Positions 62,813-64,000 of a DNA stretch of 64,000 bases are shown here, one piece after another. The stretch is taken from assembly GCF_910583865.1 (NCBI RefSeq), contig NZ_CAJTYX010000012.1, positions 1-64,000 on the forward strand. Reading direction: 5' to 3'. Origin of the DNA: an uncultured Muribaculum sp. (GTDB lineage Bacteria > Bacteroidota > Bacteroidia > Bacteroidales > Muribaculaceae). The notes beneath the pieces are model-generated. The model saw nothing but the letters and a program-made list of their open reading frames with translations. It was not told the origin of the DNA and did not search any database. Positions within the stretch are counted from its first letter, which is position 1. Each line of letters starts with the position of its first letter. The position numbers and the translations under genes are program-made.

Positions 62813-63115
62813 ATGGATTTCCCAAGGTGTCTGACCATACTATTATGTGCTGTGATGTCCCTGCTGTCGCCCGAGAATGCCGGAGCCGTAGATGAGGGAA
62901 GTTATAGCCATGTATATGAATTTTCGGATGCCGCAGGCTATAGTGATATGATTTTATCACGACATGCTGATTCGATAATAAAAAATGATACGAAAATACT
63001 CGTTGAAAAACGCCCGCATAAAATTCAGAAGTCGGTGTGTGCGATATCACATAAACCACATAGTTATGTCATATTAAATGAATTAAGAAAATTGTTCTGT
63101 GTACAACGTGAATAA
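62813..63115 (+). CDS. Possible small exported protein (100 aa)
   Basis: The ATG at 62813 opens a frame with a convincing signal peptide (MDFPRCLTILLCAVMSLLSPENAGA), then ~75 residues of polar, Lys/His-rich sequence (DTKILVEKRPHKIQK). No family is recognised. A GAGG lies upstream at poor spacing. The surrounding sequence is AT-richer than the neighbouring genes, and the frame could be chance or a decayed gene. Support is mostly the signal peptide. Confidence 0.4.
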   Translation: MDFPRCLTILLCAVMSLLSPENAGAVDEGSYSHVYEFSDAAGYSDMILSRHADSIIKNDTKILVEKRPHKIQKSVCAISHKPHSYVILNELRKLFCVQRE

Positions 63116-63188
63116 TCGGGGGATTTCTATCTTAGATGAAAACTGCAAAACTGTGTAACCTTGATTATTAACTCAATACAGAAATCTT

Positions 63189-64000
63189 ATGTATATAATG
63201 TTCGCCTATCTTATAGGCGCTTTGGCCCTTTCATTCCTATGCTCGGTATTGGAAGCGGTCTTGCTTTCCACTCCCATGTCCTTCATTACCATGAAGGAAA
63301 ACGAGGGTGCCAAGAATGCTCCTCGCATGAGGGAATATAAATCCTCTATCGACAAACCGATCGCCGCGATTCTCTCGCTGAATACCATAGCCCATACGAT
63401 AGGGGCTGCCGGTGTTGGCGCAGAAGCCGTGAAGATATTCGGCGAGGCGAGTTTCGGTATTGTCTCGGCCATACTTACGCTTCTGATTCTCGTGCTTTCC
63501 GAGATTATACCCAAGACTATCGGGGCGTCATATTGGCGTAAGCTTGCAATGCCGTCCGTCACCATCATACACATACTCGTAGTCATAACGTTTCCATTGG
63601 TATGGCTTTCAGAACTGATTACTAAACTGTTTTCTTCTAATCAGGATGCCGTGTCGGTGAGCCGGGAGGAGGTGGCTGCTATGGTTGCGGTAGCTTCTGA
63701 TGAAGGGGTGCTTGAAAATAAAGAGAGTGCGATAATACAGAATACTATAAAACTCACCAATATAAAAGCTGAAGAAATAATGACACCTAACCTGATGGTG
63801 ACATCCGTTTCAGAGGCCATGACCGCCAAAGAGTTTTTCGACAAATGTGAGTTGACTTATTCCCGTATCCCGGTATACAAGGATAACAAGGATTACATAG
63901 TAGGTTATGTTCTGAAATCAGCGATTCTTGAGTTATTGGTAAAGGATAGTTTCGACACTCGTCTGGGTGATATTGTACGTCCTATCCTGAGTTTTGATGA
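63189..64000 (+). CDS. CNNM/CBS-domain membrane protein (CorC/hemolysin-like), partial
   Basis: The open frame starts at the ATG at 63189 and runs off the window end (270 codons visible). The N-terminal CNNM/DUF21 transmembrane domain has helices near 3-25 (FAYLIGALALSFLCSVLEAVLLS), 56-75, 90-112 (with LVLSEIIPKTIG, the family's conserved Ser-Glu-x-x-Pro-Lys) and 117-140. The linker NTIKLTNIKAEEIMTP then leads into the first CBS domain. Family members are proposed Mg2+/Co2+ transporters or exporters. A third, CorC/HlyC domain would lie beyond the window. Confidence 0.9.
   Translation, partial: MYIMFAYLIGALALSFLCSVLEAVLLSTPMSFITMKENEGAKNAPRMREYKSSIDKPIAAILSLNTIAHTIGAAGVGAEAVKIFGEASFGIVSAILTLLILVLSEIIPKTIGASYWRKLAMPSVTIIHILVVITFPLVWLSELITKLFSSNQDAVSVSREEVAAMVAVASDEGVLENKESAIIQNTIKLTNIKAEEIMTPNLMVTSVSEAMTAKEFFDKCELTYSRIPVYKDNKDYIVGYVLKSAILELLVKDSFDTRLGDIVRPILSFD

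Noticed and set aside
1..64000. tRNA genes, CRISPR arrays and insertion sequences
   Set aside because: No T-loop-like GGTTCGAnTCC blocks in cloverleaf context, no regularly spaced short repeats and no transposase motifs were noticed by eye; a tool scan could still find a missed tRNA.

Overview
The window looks like a gut Bacteroidales chromosome, most likely Muribaculaceae or a close relative. The evidence is a SusC/SusD pair, type A C-terminal sorting tails (type IX secretion), near-consensus Bacteroidetes promoters (TTTG, 18-20 nt, TAnnTTTG) upstream of several genes, a Na+-pumping methylmalonyl-CoA decarboxylase cluster, and the Bacteroidetes-type rpsU-xerC-hpf cluster. Gene content is dense. 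I see no tRNA or rRNA genes, no CRISPR array and no insertion sequence.

Layout. 1-471: gene-free, with a 219-bp palindromic element and the terminator of the first gene. 472-8851 (minus): a small polysaccharide utilisation locus (SusC, SusD, secreted GH85 endo-beta-N-acetylglucosaminidase). 9167-19208 (minus): an eight-gene run from one promoter, holding a three-TM membrane protein, a large tubulin/FtsZ-like GTPase (interrupted by one in-frame TGA), a zinc-ribbon/TM/MORN-like protein, three exported proteins of unknown function, an exported FGE-fold protein lacking catalytic cysteines, and an exported metallophosphoesterase. I regard this as the most interesting and least described system here. 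19402-22974 (minus): pyruvate:ferredoxin oxidoreductase, divergent from glpA-glpB-glpC-glpT-glpQ (23426-30234, plus). 30338-33155 (plus): an anaerobic sulfatase maturase and a Ser-type sulfatase. 33243-35931 (minus): alkaline phosphatase and a histidine acid phosphatase. 36147-43486 (plus): der, a DEAD-box helicase, a DUF3256 protein, xseA, xseB, a trpB2-type gene and ruvA. 43627-45209 (minus): rpsU, xerC, hpf. 45328-52843 (minus): a secreted adhesin-like protein, an NhaC antiporter, a membrane protein, a zinc-ribbon coiled-coil protein, a Nif3 family protein and aspS. 52907-54762 (minus): poorly characterised small proteins, including two membrane microproteins. 55001-59722 (minus): methylmalonyl-CoA epimerase and decarboxylase subunits. 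60035-64000 (plus): dnaK, a PepSY-like protein, a small secreted ORF and a CNNM/CBS protein that runs off the end.

How the genes fit together. Metabolism is anaerobic. PFOR makes acetyl-CoA and reduced ferredoxin. GlpQ, GlpT and GlpABC can salvage glycerophosphodiesters and pass electrons to quinone. The epimerase/decarboxylase cluster turns methylmalonyl-CoA into propionyl-CoA while exporting Na+, and the NhaC protein can exchange that gradient for protons. The GH85 locus, the sulfatase with its maturase and several exported phosphatases point to foraging on host or microbial glycans and phosphorylated compounds. Assignments rest on reading motifs by eye; no database search was run.
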